From Candidatus Melainabacteria bacterium (lineage in GTDB: Bacteria; Cyanobacteriota; Vampirovibrionia; Obscuribacterales; Obscuribacteraceae), in contig CP064963.1 in NCBI GenBank assembly GCA_016699165.1, forward strand, positions 3,348,001 to 3,412,000: 64,000 nt of DNA, read 5' to 3'. Position 1 is the first letter of the stretch. Every line of letters begins with the position of its first letter. Below are positions 40,076 to 49,156 of this stretch, in pieces. Both the position numbers and the translations under genes were made by a program. The notes below the pieces were generated by a model. It was not told where the DNA came from, searched no databases, and saw only the letters and a program-made list of their open reading frames with translations.

Positions 40076-41053
40076 TTGAATTCACCAACGACAAAAGCAC
40101 CCCACCCAGACGCGCAATCCGTAGGTGATTTGGTCGGACAGGCTTTTCAAATTTATCGGGCGAATATTGCGGTTTGGTTCAAATTTTTATTGTTTCCGAC
40201 CATTTTCGTCCTTTTTGCCAGGGTCCTTTTTCAGGTCTCGACCGCAGGGATGGCCGCGGGCAAGGCGGGTGGTGGAGGTCAAGAGTTCATGGTGTTGCTT
40301 TTTGGCATTGCTTCGCTAACAGCTCTTGGTGCCAGATGGTTTTTGTATTTGCGACAAATGGCGCTCGTGCGTGTTGTTAATGGGCTTTCGAACGATTTAA
40401 TAGATGCCTTCAAAGTGGTAGTAAATCGCCAGGGGGCTCTGGTTGCGGTTGGATTTCTGGTCGTTTTGCTAGTAATTGCAGTATCAGCTGCTTGTGGACT
40501 AACTGTGGTTGCGAGTGCTTTTTTGTTTCGAAAAGGTTCGCCCCTTGCTTTTGTGCCGATAATAATGGTTTATGCCAGTCTCTTATCCTGGCTTGTGTCT
40601 ATCGGTTTTGTGTATACAGTCTCTTTTTTGGTTTCGTGCGCAGCTGTTTGCGAAAAAATTCCAATCTCTCAAGTTATAGGCAAGGGACTGAAACTTTCTG
40701 CCAGGTCTTTTCCTCGCACACTTTTAGGTGGATTCTTAATCACAGCTACGCTTACAGTGCTTGGTCCACCGCTATGGTTGCCGGTCATAATTTATTATGC
40801 TCTTGATGCACTAAGAATCGGATACGATGCCTCCGGTGGCACGCTGCCTCTTCACTGGCAAATAATCGGCGCGGCTTGGGAATCGATTGTGGATATGGTC
40901 GTTTGGCCTGTTTGTTTTATTTTTTACGGGCTCTATTATGCCGATATGAAAATACGACAAGAAGGTCAAGATATGGCTGATGAATTGGCTATTCTCAAAA
41001 TTAGCTATGACGCAGATAACACGCCTGATGCCAGTTTGGGTAGTACTGCATGA
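40076..41053 (+). CDS. Polytopic membrane protein of the MoxR cassette
   Basis: This is a 325-residue protein starting at TTG (no ATG is available near the beginning). After a short tail (SVGDLVGQAFQIYRANIAVW) there are about six hydrophobic helices with basic loops, for example LVAVGFLVVLLVIAVSAACG and LLSWLVSIGFVYTVSFLVSC. The beginning resembles the glycerophosphoryl diester phosphodiesterase-type membrane domain/DUF975-like proteins that often begin with G-x-x-x-x-x-x-Y-x-x-N. The stop overlaps the next start by four bases, the first of a tightly packed series with DUF4129, DUF4350, MoxR and DUF58 genes, so it probably belongs to that system. Confidence 0.65.
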   Translation: MNSPTTKAPHPDAQSVGDLVGQAFQIYRANIAVWFKFLLFPTIFVLFARVLFQVSTAGMAAGKAGGGGQEFMVLLFGIASLTALGARWFLYLRQMALVRVVNGLSNDLIDAFKVVVNRQGALVAVGFLVVLLVIAVSAACGLTVVASAFLFRKGSPLAFVPIIMVYASLLSWLVSIGFVYTVSFLVSCAAVCEKIPISQVIGKGLKLSARSFPRTLLGGFLITATLTVLGPPLWLPVIIYYALDALRIGYDASGGTLPLHWQIIGAAWESIVDMVVWPVCFIFYGLYYADMKIRQEGQDMADELAILKISYDADNTPDASLGSTA

Positions 41054-41709
41054 AGTATCACGACGTATCTAAGCCGTTGAGTCAAATGTCGGGCGATTAT
41101 CAGTTTAAAGAGCCGCCTCAGATGCTGGTTTCGGCTCAGGATTTTTTGGCGCGAATACTTAGAAACATTATTGATTTTTTGCGGCAATTTAGAATTGAAC
41201 TGCCAGACGTGGCCAACACCAAATCTGTCGGCGACATCATGCAGGTGCTGATTATCAGCTCCATGGTAGTGGTTATTGTGTTTGTGCTATTTACTTTGTA
41301 TAAACGCTTAAACGATCTGCAACGTCAGGCTCAATTAGCCAAAGTTGGCTTGGCGACGGGGCTTGAGATTCTAGATAGCAAAGCTTGGAAAATAAAAGCC
41401 CGGGAACATGCAGACAATCTGGACTGGAGAGAGGCTTGCCGAGCTGTTTATATGAGTTCACTCTATTTGATGGACGAAAACGGAATACTCAAATTTGTGG
41501 CGACTAGAACAAATTACGAATATTACTATGCGCTTTCTTCTTTTAAAAAATTGCGTCAACCTTTTCGCGACCTGGTCAATATCGTAGAAGGCATCTGGTT
41601 TGGCAACGACACTGCCACTAAACGCGAATACGAAAACTGTCTTGAAGGATTGACTGAAATCGAAAACGAAATTGCCCTTAAACTAAAAGAGAAGGGCGCA
41701 GATGTTTAA
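41050..41709 (+). CDS. DUF4129-type membrane protein
   Basis: This is a 219-residue protein with one membrane helix at about residues 75-95 (VLIISSMVVVIVFVLFTLY). The cytoplasmic C-terminal domain has REHADNLDWREACRAVYMSS and RTNYEYYYALSSFKKLRQPF, the pattern of DUF4129 domains found next to MoxR ATPases in many bacteria. The position before a DUF4350 gene, with overlaps on both sides (ATGA at the start and 8 bases at the end), supports it. Biochemical function is unknown in the family. Confidence 0.75.
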   Translation: MKYHDVSKPLSQMSGDYQFKEPPQMLVSAQDFLARILRNIIDFLRQFRIELPDVANTKSVGDIMQVLIISSMVVVIVFVLFTLYKRLNDLQRQAQLAKVGLATGLEILDSKAWKIKAREHADNLDWREACRAVYMSSLYLMDENGILKFVATRTNYEYYYALSSFKKLRQPFRDLVNIVEGIWFGNDTATKREYENCLEGLTEIENEIALKLKEKGADV

Positions 41710-42949
41710 GATAAAAGAGCGCAAGCAATTATCGATTCAGATTGGTGTGCTGCTTGTTGCAAGCGTTCTTTCAGTTGTCACTGGTGTTGTGTTCAAAAAA
41801 GAATTGGACAAAATAATGCCAGATAAAAGATCTTCTTCGACCTTTAATGAGAAGGCAAGCGGCTTGTCCGGCTTATTTGAATTGACTGAGCGTCTTGGAT
41901 ATAAGGTTGCCCGCTGGGAATTGCCTTACAGACAATTGCATGGACAGGGGCAAACGCTAGTTACGGTGGCACCTCCAGACACTCTAAAAGAATTCGAAGT
42001 GGAGCAGATTATTAAGTGGGTGAAAAAAGGAAATACCTGGATTTATCTGGATGATTTTAGCTTTTACTCAGCATCTGGCATTTTGTCCCAATTTAAAATG
42101 TCCGCCAAAATGACTGGCGTAAACAAGAAAATAGACAAGACGATGGACAAGCAATCGAGTTTGGAGCAACTCGATTTAACACCAGAAATGGTATATGTCC
42201 GCCCGATTGAAAAGTTTGCTGAGAACAAAGATGTGGGTGGACTTAAGCTAGAGCCAACTTGCAGATTGTCAGGCGGAGAACCAATTGTTGAGGATTCCAT
42301 TGGTAGAATCGTAAGCTATGTTCCCCTTGAGAAAGGCAAAGTAATTATTGGTGGCCTGGTTAGCATTTGTGAAAATAGGACTGTGGCCAAAATAGAATAT
42401 TGGAGCAACTTTCAATTTTTGGAAAATTGGATGAGCACCACAGGCGGCACTATTTATTTTGATGAGCGTGCACATGGTCACACTGGTGGAACCAACGTTT
42501 TTATTCGGTTGTCGCGAGGTCCCGTTGGGCTTGTAACAGCTCAGCTTGCTTTGATTCTATTTATCGGCATTGCCAGTGGATTTCAGCGTTTTGGCAAAGC
42601 TGTACCGATTGATTCTTCCAGACGAATTTCTAATCTCGAATACATAAACGGGCTTGCTAACTCGTGGTCGCGTGCAAGAGCAAATAAACTGATTCTAGAA
42701 ATACTGTTTTCATCGTTCAGAAACAGGCTAGCCAAAGTGCTCGGACTGGCAATTTATGAAGATGATGCCAAATTTCAAGCTTCGCTCAAAGAGAAATTGG
42801 CACAAAGTAAGAGTGAGGCAAATGCCAATGTTTTTGAAGCATATCAAGTGGCTTTGAGCAGTGACTCGCTTAAAGACGAGCAAGTGAACGTCATCGTATC
42901 CTCATGCGATAAGATAGGCGCAGATTTGGGTTTAAACAAAGTCAAATAA
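41702..42949 (+). CDS. DUF4350-type membrane protein
   Basis: This is a 415-residue protein. It has an N-terminal helix (about residues 10-30), then a soluble domain typical of DUF4350: FNEKASGLSGLFELTERLGY, WELPYRQL, TLVTVAPPD, WVKKGNTWIYLDD, and GGTIYFDERAHGHTG before the second helix (about residues 275-295). A helical cytoplasmic part follows, with YINGLANSWSRARANKLILE. The family occurs with MoxR/DUF58 genes in spore-forming and other bacteria; a structural or ligand-binding role is presumed. It overlaps the DUF4129 gene and precedes the MoxR gene by 16 bases. Confidence 0.75.
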   Translation: MFKIKERKQLSIQIGVLLVASVLSVVTGVVFKKELDKIMPDKRSSSTFNEKASGLSGLFELTERLGYKVARWELPYRQLHGQGQTLVTVAPPDTLKEFEVEQIIKWVKKGNTWIYLDDFSFYSASGILSQFKMSAKMTGVNKKIDKTMDKQSSLEQLDLTPEMVYVRPIEKFAENKDVGGLKLEPTCRLSGGEPIVEDSIGRIVSYVPLEKGKVIIGGLVSICENRTVAKIEYWSNFQFLENWMSTTGGTIYFDERAHGHTGGTNVFIRLSRGPVGLVTAQLALILFIGIASGFQRFGKAVPIDSSRRISNLEYINGLANSWSRARANKLILEILFSSFRNRLAKVLGLAIYEDDAKFQASLKEKLAQSKSEANANVFEAYQVALSSDSLKDEQVNVIVSSCDKIGADLGLNKVK

Positions 42950-42965
42950 ACAAAAGAGAAAACAA

Positions 42966-43940
42966 ATGCAAGAGCAAGTAATCGAAAGAGAAGATGTGAG
43001 CCTAATCCCCAAAGTTTTCAGTCGTTTGAAAGAACGGCTGAACGAAATTATCGTTGGTCAAGAAATGGTTCTCGACCAGATGCTTGTAGCGATTTTAGCC
43101 GACGGGCACGTGTTGCTTGAAGGGGTGCCGGGAACGGCTAAAACACTTGTAGTCAAAACAGTGGCAAGTTTGATAGGCACTCAGTTTGGACGTATTCAAT
43201 TGACGCCGGACATGCTCCCCTCCGATATTTTGGGTACGAGCATTTATGATTTGACCACCAAAACATTTGCCCTTAAACGCGGTCCTATTTTCACCAGTTT
43301 TCTTCTGGCAGATGAAATCAATCGCACCCCACCAAAGACGCAGTCGGCACTGCTTGAAGCAATGGAAGAGCGTCAGGTTAGTCTGGAGGGTGAAACACAG
43401 AGTTTGCCAGAATTGTTCCTGGTGGTGGCAACTCAAAACCCTATTGAATTTGAAGGAACTTATCCGCTTCCAGAAGCTCAGCTAGACAGATTCATGTTCA
43501 AAATTCAGATGGGTTATCCCAGTCCTGAAGCTGAGCGGACCATGCTTAAAAACTGGCAGGATGGACACTACAGAAGACATTCTCCCAAGCCTGAGCCTGT
43601 GATTGAAGTAGCCGAGATTCTTGCTTGTAGAGAAGCGCTCAAGTCTGTCAAAGTAGAAGATAGCGTCATAAATTATTTGCAAGAGCTTGTGGATAAATCG
43701 CGCAAAATGTCTGATCTGTCTCTTGGTGCTAGCCCACGCTCAGCTCTTTTATGGCTTGGCTCAGCTAAGGCGCATGCGGCAATTGAAGGAAAAGATTTTG
43801 TCACACCAGATAATATAAAATTTGTGGCGGAGCCGGTGTTGCGTCATAGATTGGCGCTCACGCCCGAAGCTGAGCTTGAAGGAATCACAATCGAGCAAGT
43901 AATTGCCAAACTTATGAAGCAAGTTACAGTTCCTCGGTAA
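42966..43940 (+). CDS. MoxR-family AAA+ ATPase
   Basis: This is a 324-residue chaperone-like AAA+ ATPase. Walker A is EGVPGTAKTLVVKT; Walker B is FLLADEINRTPPKTQSALLE, followed by EAMEERQVSLEG and the sensor VVATQNPIEFEGTYPLPEAQ, all diagnostic of MoxR. The lid region has GASPRSALLWLGSAKAHA. In other organisms MoxR proteins mature or insert partners with VWA/DUF58 folds, which fits the DUF58 gene ten bases downstream. It is cytoplasmic, acting on the membrane partners encoded upstream. Confidence 0.94.
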   Translation: MQEQVIEREDVSLIPKVFSRLKERLNEIIVGQEMVLDQMLVAILADGHVLLEGVPGTAKTLVVKTVASLIGTQFGRIQLTPDMLPSDILGTSIYDLTTKTFALKRGPIFTSFLLADEINRTPPKTQSALLEAMEERQVSLEGETQSLPELFLVVATQNPIEFEGTYPLPEAQLDRFMFKIQMGYPSPEAERTMLKNWQDGHYRRHSPKPEPVIEVAEILACREALKSVKVEDSVINYLQELVDKSRKMSDLSLGASPRSALLWLGSAKAHAAIEGKDFVTPDNIKFVAEPVLRHRLALTPEAELEGITIEQVIAKLMKQVTVPR

Positions 43941-43950
43941 TTTAAAAGCG

Positions 43951-45273
43951 ATGATAGCCAGCAAAAAATTATACTTGGCTTTGGCATTTGTCATACTTCC
44001 GTTTATCTTAAGCGGATTTTTTCCTGTACTCACAACTATTGGTATAGCTCTGAATTGCGCTCTGTTAGTACTTTTGATTGTAGATTGGAACTTGACTCAG
44101 TCACCACATTTGGTGAGTATTAACAGAAATTTTGCTGAGCGATTTTCGATTGGTCGGGATAACGACGTGGATCTTTCAGTCACCAATAGTGGTGCTAATA
44201 AATTGCACATGCTGGTCAAAGATGACTCACCGCCTGGCTTGGCGAAAAGTATCGACTATTTCAAAATCGATATCGATCCAGGCTCGACTCAATCACTTGC
44301 TTATACTCTTCGTCCAAGGCGTCGAGGCAATTATCAATTTGGCAATACAACAATTCGCTATCTGAGCTTCTTGGGGCTGTTTTGGCGGCAAAAGAAATTC
44401 GAAGCAAAAGCAGCGGTCAAAGTTTATAGCGACTTAAAAGCTTTGTATGAGTTGTCAATTCGTCTGGCGCACTCTACAGAATTTGGCGAAATTAACAGAC
44501 GAAAACGCGGACAAGGAACCGATTTTGCTACCCTGCGCGAATATACAATTGGTGACGATACCAAAGCGATAGACTGGAAAGCGACGGCTCGGCGAGATCG
44601 CCCAGTTGTGCGGGCCTATGAGGCTGAGCAAGAACAGAAACTTCTTATTTTGATCGATGCCGGACGCATGATGGTTTCAGATTTAGAAGGACTAAAAAGA
44701 TTTGACCATGCATTAAACGCTGCACTGTGTCTCGTCTTGACTGGCTTGTCTAGTAATGATCAAGTGGGCTTGGGCATCTTCGCAGACAAGCCGCTTGTGT
44801 ATGTTCCGCCAAGACGCGGTAAAGCCCATTTAACCAGGATTCTTGAAGCTACGTTCAAAGCCGAGCCTGTGATGGTTGAGCCTGATTATCCCGGCATGTT
44901 GGCTCATTTTTCAAGACAAGCTGGCGGCCGATCTCTAATCGTGGTCTTTTCTGATTTGACTGATCCATCGGGTTCCAAGGCGCTCTTAGCCGGTCTTGGA
45001 CGTATGAGCACCAAGCATTTGCCTTTCTGCGTCACTCTAAAAGACCGTCAGGTTATTCAAGTCGCTCAAGGTGGTGCGCAGTTGCCAGATAAGGTCGAAC
45101 AGCTGCACCAGACCTTCAAGCGGGCGGTGGCCACAGACCTTTTGCACCAGCGCGAAATTGCACTCAGTGTGCTACAAAAAAAGGGATGTTTGGTGCTCGA
45201 TTGTCCGCCTCAGGAGTTATCGGAAAAAGTCATTCAGACTTATCTTGATGTGAAAGCCAGAGCCAGGCTCTGA
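43951..45273 (+). CDS. DUF58 protein (VWA-like), MoxR partner
   Basis: This is a 440-residue protein with two membrane helices at the N-terminus (about residues 5-45), a beta-rich extracytoplasmic or peripheral segment, and the DUF58 signature GTDFATLREYTIGDDTKAID followed by WKATARRDRPVVRAYEAE. The VWA metal site, normally DxSxS, is degenerate here (LLILIDAGRMM), and ends with SLIVVFSDLTDPSG. It is the last gene of the five-gene cassette. Systems of this type are linked to cell-envelope integrity, but direct evidence is lacking in this organism. Confidence 0.88.
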   Translation: MIASKKLYLALAFVILPFILSGFFPVLTTIGIALNCALLVLLIVDWNLTQSPHLVSINRNFAERFSIGRDNDVDLSVTNSGANKLHMLVKDDSPPGLAKSIDYFKIDIDPGSTQSLAYTLRPRRRGNYQFGNTTIRYLSFLGLFWRQKKFEAKAAVKVYSDLKALYELSIRLAHSTEFGEINRRKRGQGTDFATLREYTIGDDTKAIDWKATARRDRPVVRAYEAEQEQKLLILIDAGRMMVSDLEGLKRFDHALNAALCLVLTGLSSNDQVGLGIFADKPLVYVPPRRGKAHLTRILEATFKAEPVMVEPDYPGMLAHFSRQAGGRSLIVVFSDLTDPSGSKALLAGLGRMSTKHLPFCVTLKDRQVIQVAQGGAQLPDKVEQLHQTFKRAVATDLLHQREIALSVLQKKGCLVLDCPPQELSEKVIQTYLDVKARARL

Positions 45274-45401
45274 CCTCTCGGTCGATTATTAACAAGTTCT
45301 AATGAATCGGCAAAGCGGCATTTCGCTTGGCAAGTGACGTTAAGAGCCAAATATTGGGAATTCCGCCTGATTCGACCTCTAAATAAAGTGGTATAAATTT
45401 A

Positions 45402-45983
45402 ATGTATGTAGGTCCAATAGTGAAGAGCATGATTTTGGAATCCAAAGTAGTAAAAAATCTACGTCGCCAGTTCGGTAAAAAGTTTGTCGAAACGGCTTTG
45501 AAATGTCCCACTTTGGTTGAGGACATCAGAAAAATTCGCGAAGACGGTGTCAAAATTCGTCTCGTTAATGGGCCTTGTCGTGCTTATTATGACCGCGCCA
45601 AACGTACCATCTACATTGGCAAATGGTGCCCTCGCAACTACAAGCTTATTAGTATTGCGCACGAATTTGTGCATGCAATTATGCGACCAACTATCGATCC
45701 TGTTCCAGGAAAAACTGGACGCCAGGAATTTGTTGATCGCTGTCTTGAAGAAGAAACAGAAGCGATTGTGCACGAAATTCTAATCGTAAAAGAATTGCTT
45801 GAAGCTGGAGTTAAGATAGACCCGCTTGAGCTGGAATGGCTCAGGCGCTATCGTCGCGGTGGACGCAAATCGGTTAAACGTGCTTTGCAAAAGACAATAA
45901 CTTCAACTACTGGTGAAGATTATCCAGATTATTACGGTAGCTGGTACGACGAGATAGTGCCGCAAGCTAAGCGCTTGCCCTAG
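45402..45983 (+). CDS. Putative zinc metallopeptidase-like protein
   Basis: This is a 193-residue soluble protein. The pattern IAHEFVHAIMRP at about residues 84-95 is an HExxH zincin motif, and a downstream acidic helix LEEETEAIVHEILIVKELLE could provide the third ligand. Together they resemble small metallopeptidase-like proteins of bacteria and phages. An N-terminal charged helical part (KNLRRQFGKKFVET) precedes it, and the C-terminus is basic. There is no signal peptide. Start ATG 45402 is used, with 45429 a possible alternative. Substrate unknown; activity unproven. Confidence 0.6.
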   Translation: MYVGPIVKSMILESKVVKNLRRQFGKKFVETALKCPTLVEDIRKIREDGVKIRLVNGPCRAYYDRAKRTIYIGKWCPRNYKLISIAHEFVHAIMRPTIDPVPGKTGRQEFVDRCLEEETEAIVHEILIVKELLEAGVKIDPLELEWLRRYRRGGRKSVKRALQKTITSTTGEDYPDYYGSWYDEIVPQAKRLP

Positions 45984-45995
45984 GCTCGTGCGCCT

Positions 45996-46904
45996 TTAGC
46001 TAATTGCAAATGCAGAATTGAATCTGGACTCTTCTTGATCGACTGAGAAGGGCTCAGAGGTTAAGCAGCACGCGTATGGAATCATCTTTCTGATTTCTTC
46101 GGCGATGAATGCTGCATTTGGAATTTTTGCGTGCATGTGAAGAGTTTGAAAATCAATCGGCAATGGAGTTCCGTCAACTGCAATGACCTGACCTTTTTGA
46201 ATCAGGTTGCGTGCTTGTCTTAGAATCTCATTTGGATTTTTGATGATGGCACGGCTATGTGTATGCGGTAACAAATTGCCATTATTGTCATAAGTACGGT
46301 CAACCCACGCTTCCAGAGCCACTCTCAGTCCCGCGCGCTCACCAGCTTGCAACAATGTTGGGCTTGCTGGTCCGATCAAAACCAACCACTGATCGAATTC
46401 TGCAATTGCTTTTGCCACAATACTTGCAATGCGCTGATCGTTCGATAGTTGTCTGTACAAATAACCGTGCGGGCGTACTTGTGTAATTTCAAAGCCAAAT
46501 GTTTTAGCCATTCCAGTGAGGGCGCCAAGCTGGAATAAAATGCTTGCACGAAGCTCATTGCTTGGGATGCGTATTTCGCGACGACCAAAACCTGCTAAAT
46601 CAGGATAACCAATGTGCGCTCCAAGTGATAGTCCATAGTATCGGACCATTTCGAGCGCTTCTTCCATAATGACTGGATCGCCTGCATGTGCTCCACAAGC
46701 GATGTTTGCTGAAGTGACGAAAGGAAGTACAGCGTCTTCGCCGTCAATGCGAAACGGTCCAAATCCCTCACCTAGATTGGTGTTGATATCGATACCGTGC
46801 TGCATGTACAGACGGGCGGAAGAGTCGTTCGCTCCTTGAGAGCCTGAGCCGTTGCTTGACTGTGTTCTGTGACCGCGACCTTTTTGCTGTCTTGAACGAC
46901 GCAT
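45996..46904 (-). CDS. LamB/YcsF family protein, PxpA-like (5-oxoprolinase subunit A)
   Basis: PxpA proteins help hydrolyse 5-oxoproline to glutamate together with PxpB and PxpC. The family patterns are IDINTNLGEGFGPF, TSANIACGAHAGDPVIMEEA, GAHIGYPDLAGFGRREI, QVRPHGYLYRQL, and EAWVDRTYDNNGNLLPHTHS (the common form is EVFADRAY). The ATG at 46904 has AGAGG upstream; a longer frame to 46931 lacks one. A basic, Ser/Gly-rich N-terminal tail of about 30 residues is unusual. The B and C subunits are not in the window, so the function may be different or the partners may lie elsewhere. Confidence 0.8.
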   Translation of the reverse strand: MRRSRQQKGRGHRTQSSNGSGSQGANDSSARLYMQHGIDINTNLGEGFGPFRIDGEDAVLPFVTSANIACGAHAGDPVIMEEALEMVRYYGLSLGAHIGYPDLAGFGRREIRIPSNELRASILFQLGALTGMAKTFGFEITQVRPHGYLYRQLSNDQRIASIVAKAIAEFDQWLVLIGPASPTLLQAGERAGLRVALEAWVDRTYDNNGNLLPHTHSRAIIKNPNEILRQARNLIQKGQVIAVDGTPLPIDFQTLHMHAKIPNAAFIAEEIRKMIPYACCLTSEPFSVDQEESRFNSAFAIS

Positions 46905-47026
46905 TGTTTTGCCTCTAGCGGGGAAAAACATATTCTAGACTTTTTTACTTATTTATGTGCATTTTGGGCAATTTAAGCTTAAGATATGAAATATAGCTCA
47001 CATTCCCTTAGTAAGCGAGACTGTTA

Positions 47027-48433
47027 ATGCTGTTCAAGCGGCTGCTGTCTGCCATCATGATGAATCTAATGGTCATTTCCGGACTTCCGGCAGTGGCGTT
47101 AGATAGACCTATGTCTTTGAGCGACCCAAAGAGTCTCAGGCAGTCTGCTTTTGAATCGTATCTTCAAGGCAATTATGACAAAGCTAAAGTTTATTATGAA
47201 CAAGCGATGGACCAGACTCAAAAGAGTCATGGACCCAATTCACCTTTTCTAGCTGACCTTTATTTCGAGCTTGGAACTATATCGCTTGAATTGAGCAAGT
47301 TCACAGTCGCCTCTCATTATCTGCCTTTAGCAGTTGAGAAGAAGCCAAATAGTTTGCAAGCTAGATTGAAATTAGTTGAATTAGATATGTTAACCGGCAA
47401 AGAAGAGGATGCTCGTGCTCAACTTGACGCAGCTCAAAAAGCGCATCCCAAGTCTCCTGAGGTGCAGGCTGCTGTAGTCAAATGGATGATCAGAGAATCG
47501 AAGAAGGCGCGAAAAGAAGAAGGCAATCCACAAAAAGAACAGATGTTAGCAATGGCGTCTGTGAGTGGTTCTTACTATCTACACAAACTGGTCGAAGCGA
47601 AAGTTCCGCCACCGCATAATGCCAGAGCTAATCATTCAGGTTCTTCGCATTCAAATCCCAAAACTGTTCTGCATCCGACTTCTCAACCTCACAAGTCTTC
47701 CATGAGCGAAGGGCTCTCGCGCTTTGCCTCACCTGTTTCTGAAAAACCTGCTGCGCCAAAGGCGAAAGAACCGGTCACTCCACCGGCAGCCAACGTGGAG
47801 TCTTTGCCACCACAGCCGCAAGAGCCAGTGAAAGAAAATCCAGTTGAATCAGCTTTGAGTTTAAAATCTAGAGTATTCCTGCAACCGAAAAAAGTCGAAG
47901 AGAAGAAAGCGCCTCCTCCTGTGGTTGTACAGAAAACCGCACCAAAACCTGTGATTAAGCCTCCCAAGAAAGAAAAGCCTAAGCCTAGAGTGCAACCGCC
48001 AGTAGTAGCGGTGGCAAAGCCTGCGAAAGTGGCTAAAGTCGCTCCAGCAAAACATGCCCAAGCTCAACAAATGGCTCCCGTTGTCACTGGCATGGACATG
48101 TCGATGATGATGCCGTCGATGCCTATGCAGATGGTACCAGTCGGAAAGAGAAGTAAGAAGTCCGGAGGTATGGTTCCTCCGCCACCACCTATGATACCGT
48201 CGTATTCGGGCGGCATGCCCAGTATGTATCCCAGTATGATGCAGCCGCGACTGGAAACTAAGGCCAGATTGCAAGACGATCCTCCTAAACGCAAAGCCAA
48301 AGCAAAAGCTCAAGAAGAGCAAGCTAGCGAAGCTCCAGCAAATTCAGAAGATCCAGAGTTCATCTTAGAGTGGGCTTCAGTCAAGAAAAAGAACAAAGGC
48401 AAAACGCCGCCTAAAGAAAGCAAAGACGATTAA
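47027..48433 (+). CDS. Exported TPR protein with Pro/Lys/Met-rich tail
   Basis: This is a 468-residue exported protein (signal peptide ending near AVA-LD). Residues 35-150 hold three to four TPR units (FESYLQGNYDKAKVYYEQAM, ADLYFELGTISLELSKFTVA, QARLKLVELDMLTGKEEDAR). The rest is disordered: a Pro/Lys/Val-rich region and then a Met-rich stretch MDMSMMMPSMPMQM near residue 355, with a Pro-rich segment after it. The C-terminus is charged. No family is recognised. The style (TPR plus low-complexity tail) matches the exported TPR proteins at 13-17 kb. Confidence 0.6.
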   Translation: MLFKRLLSAIMMNLMVISGLPAVALDRPMSLSDPKSLRQSAFESYLQGNYDKAKVYYEQAMDQTQKSHGPNSPFLADLYFELGTISLELSKFTVASHYLPLAVEKKPNSLQARLKLVELDMLTGKEEDARAQLDAAQKAHPKSPEVQAAVVKWMIRESKKARKEEGNPQKEQMLAMASVSGSYYLHKLVEAKVPPPHNARANHSGSSHSNPKTVLHPTSQPHKSSMSEGLSRFASPVSEKPAAPKAKEPVTPPAANVESLPPQPQEPVKENPVESALSLKSRVFLQPKKVEEKKAPPPVVVQKTAPKPVIKPPKKEKPKPRVQPPVVAVAKPAKVAKVAPAKHAQAQQMAPVVTGMDMSMMMPSMPMQMVPVGKRSKKSGGMVPPPPPMIPSYSGGMPSMYPSMMQPRLETKARLQDDPPKRKAKAKAQEEQASEAPANSEDPEFILEWASVKKKNKGKTPPKESKDD

Positions 48434-48436
48434 TTG

Positions 48437-49156
48437 CTAAGGCTGAATTTCTGCAGTTTTTCGTTTTGGATTGGGCATGTTGGTTTCAGCCAATTTCTTG
48501 ATTTGCTCTTCGTTTAAGACTGAGCGGACGCCAAGAAAGTCTTCGATCATAATGTCGTCCATTTGTTTTTGCAGCCCGCGCAACTCTGTTCTTTTATCTT
48601 GAAGTGTTTTGCGATTTAGATCTGGACTAAAAAGCATATTGCGCAATTCCATTTTTTTGCCACGAAGATTTTTCTGAATCGACTTAGCTTGCTCGGAGTG
48701 TTTAGCTCGCAATGCGAGGATGTCGCTTTTTTGTTTTTCACTCAGATTTAGTTGAGTCAGATCAAGGGGTCTACCACCAAAACCAAATCCTTGTCGGCCT
48801 CCAGCGCCACCACGTTTTCTTAAGCCACCGCGTTGATTTTGTGCGAAAGGTCGCTCTGGATAATCTTGTCCCGGCTGTCCCATTTGTCCGGGCGGATTTA
48901 ATTGACCGGGCTGACCGGGTTGAAAATCTTGACCTCTGCGCTCACGTATACGCTGCATAAACATTTCGCGTTTTTCTGGCGGCATGTTCATCATTTTTTC
49001 ACGCCATCTTTGTCCGCCTTGCATGCCGCCTTGCATGTGTCCGCCGTCTTCTTCCATTGGTTGTGAAAATGCCGATTGAGTAAGGCTCAGCGAAAGGCAA
49101 AAAGCGATTGCCAGCAGACTATGCAGTCCCTTTTTATTGTTAAAGCTTGATTGCAT
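48437..49156 (-). CDS. Spy/CpxP-like periplasmic protein of the ECF operon
   Basis: The ATG at 49156 gives a normal signal peptide (MQSSFNNKKGLHSLLAIAFC, cleavage near AFS-QP) and a 239-residue product. A Gly/Gln/Met/Arg-rich region follows, with MQGGMQGGQRW and PPEKREMFMQRIRER. The C-terminal half is the helical Spy-like domain: TQLNLSEKQKSDILALRAKH, the second helix KNLRGKKMELRNMLF and SVLNEEQIKKLAE. The gene overlaps the anti-sigma gene by 17 bases. In the CnrYXH metal-resistance system a periplasmic protein of this fold senses metal and triggers release of an ECF factor, so a similar sensor role is proposed, by analogy. Confidence 0.75.
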   Translation of the reverse strand: MQSSFNNKKGLHSLLAIAFCLSLSLTQSAFSQPMEEDGGHMQGGMQGGQRWREKMMNMPPEKREMFMQRIRERRGQDFQPGQPGQLNPPGQMGQPGQDYPERPFAQNQRGGLRKRGGAGGRQGFGFGGRPLDLTQLNLSEKQKSDILALRAKHSEQAKSIQKNLRGKKMELRNMLFSPDLNRKTLQDKRTELRGLQKQMDDIMIEDFLGVRSVLNEEQIKKLAETNMPNPKRKTAEIQP

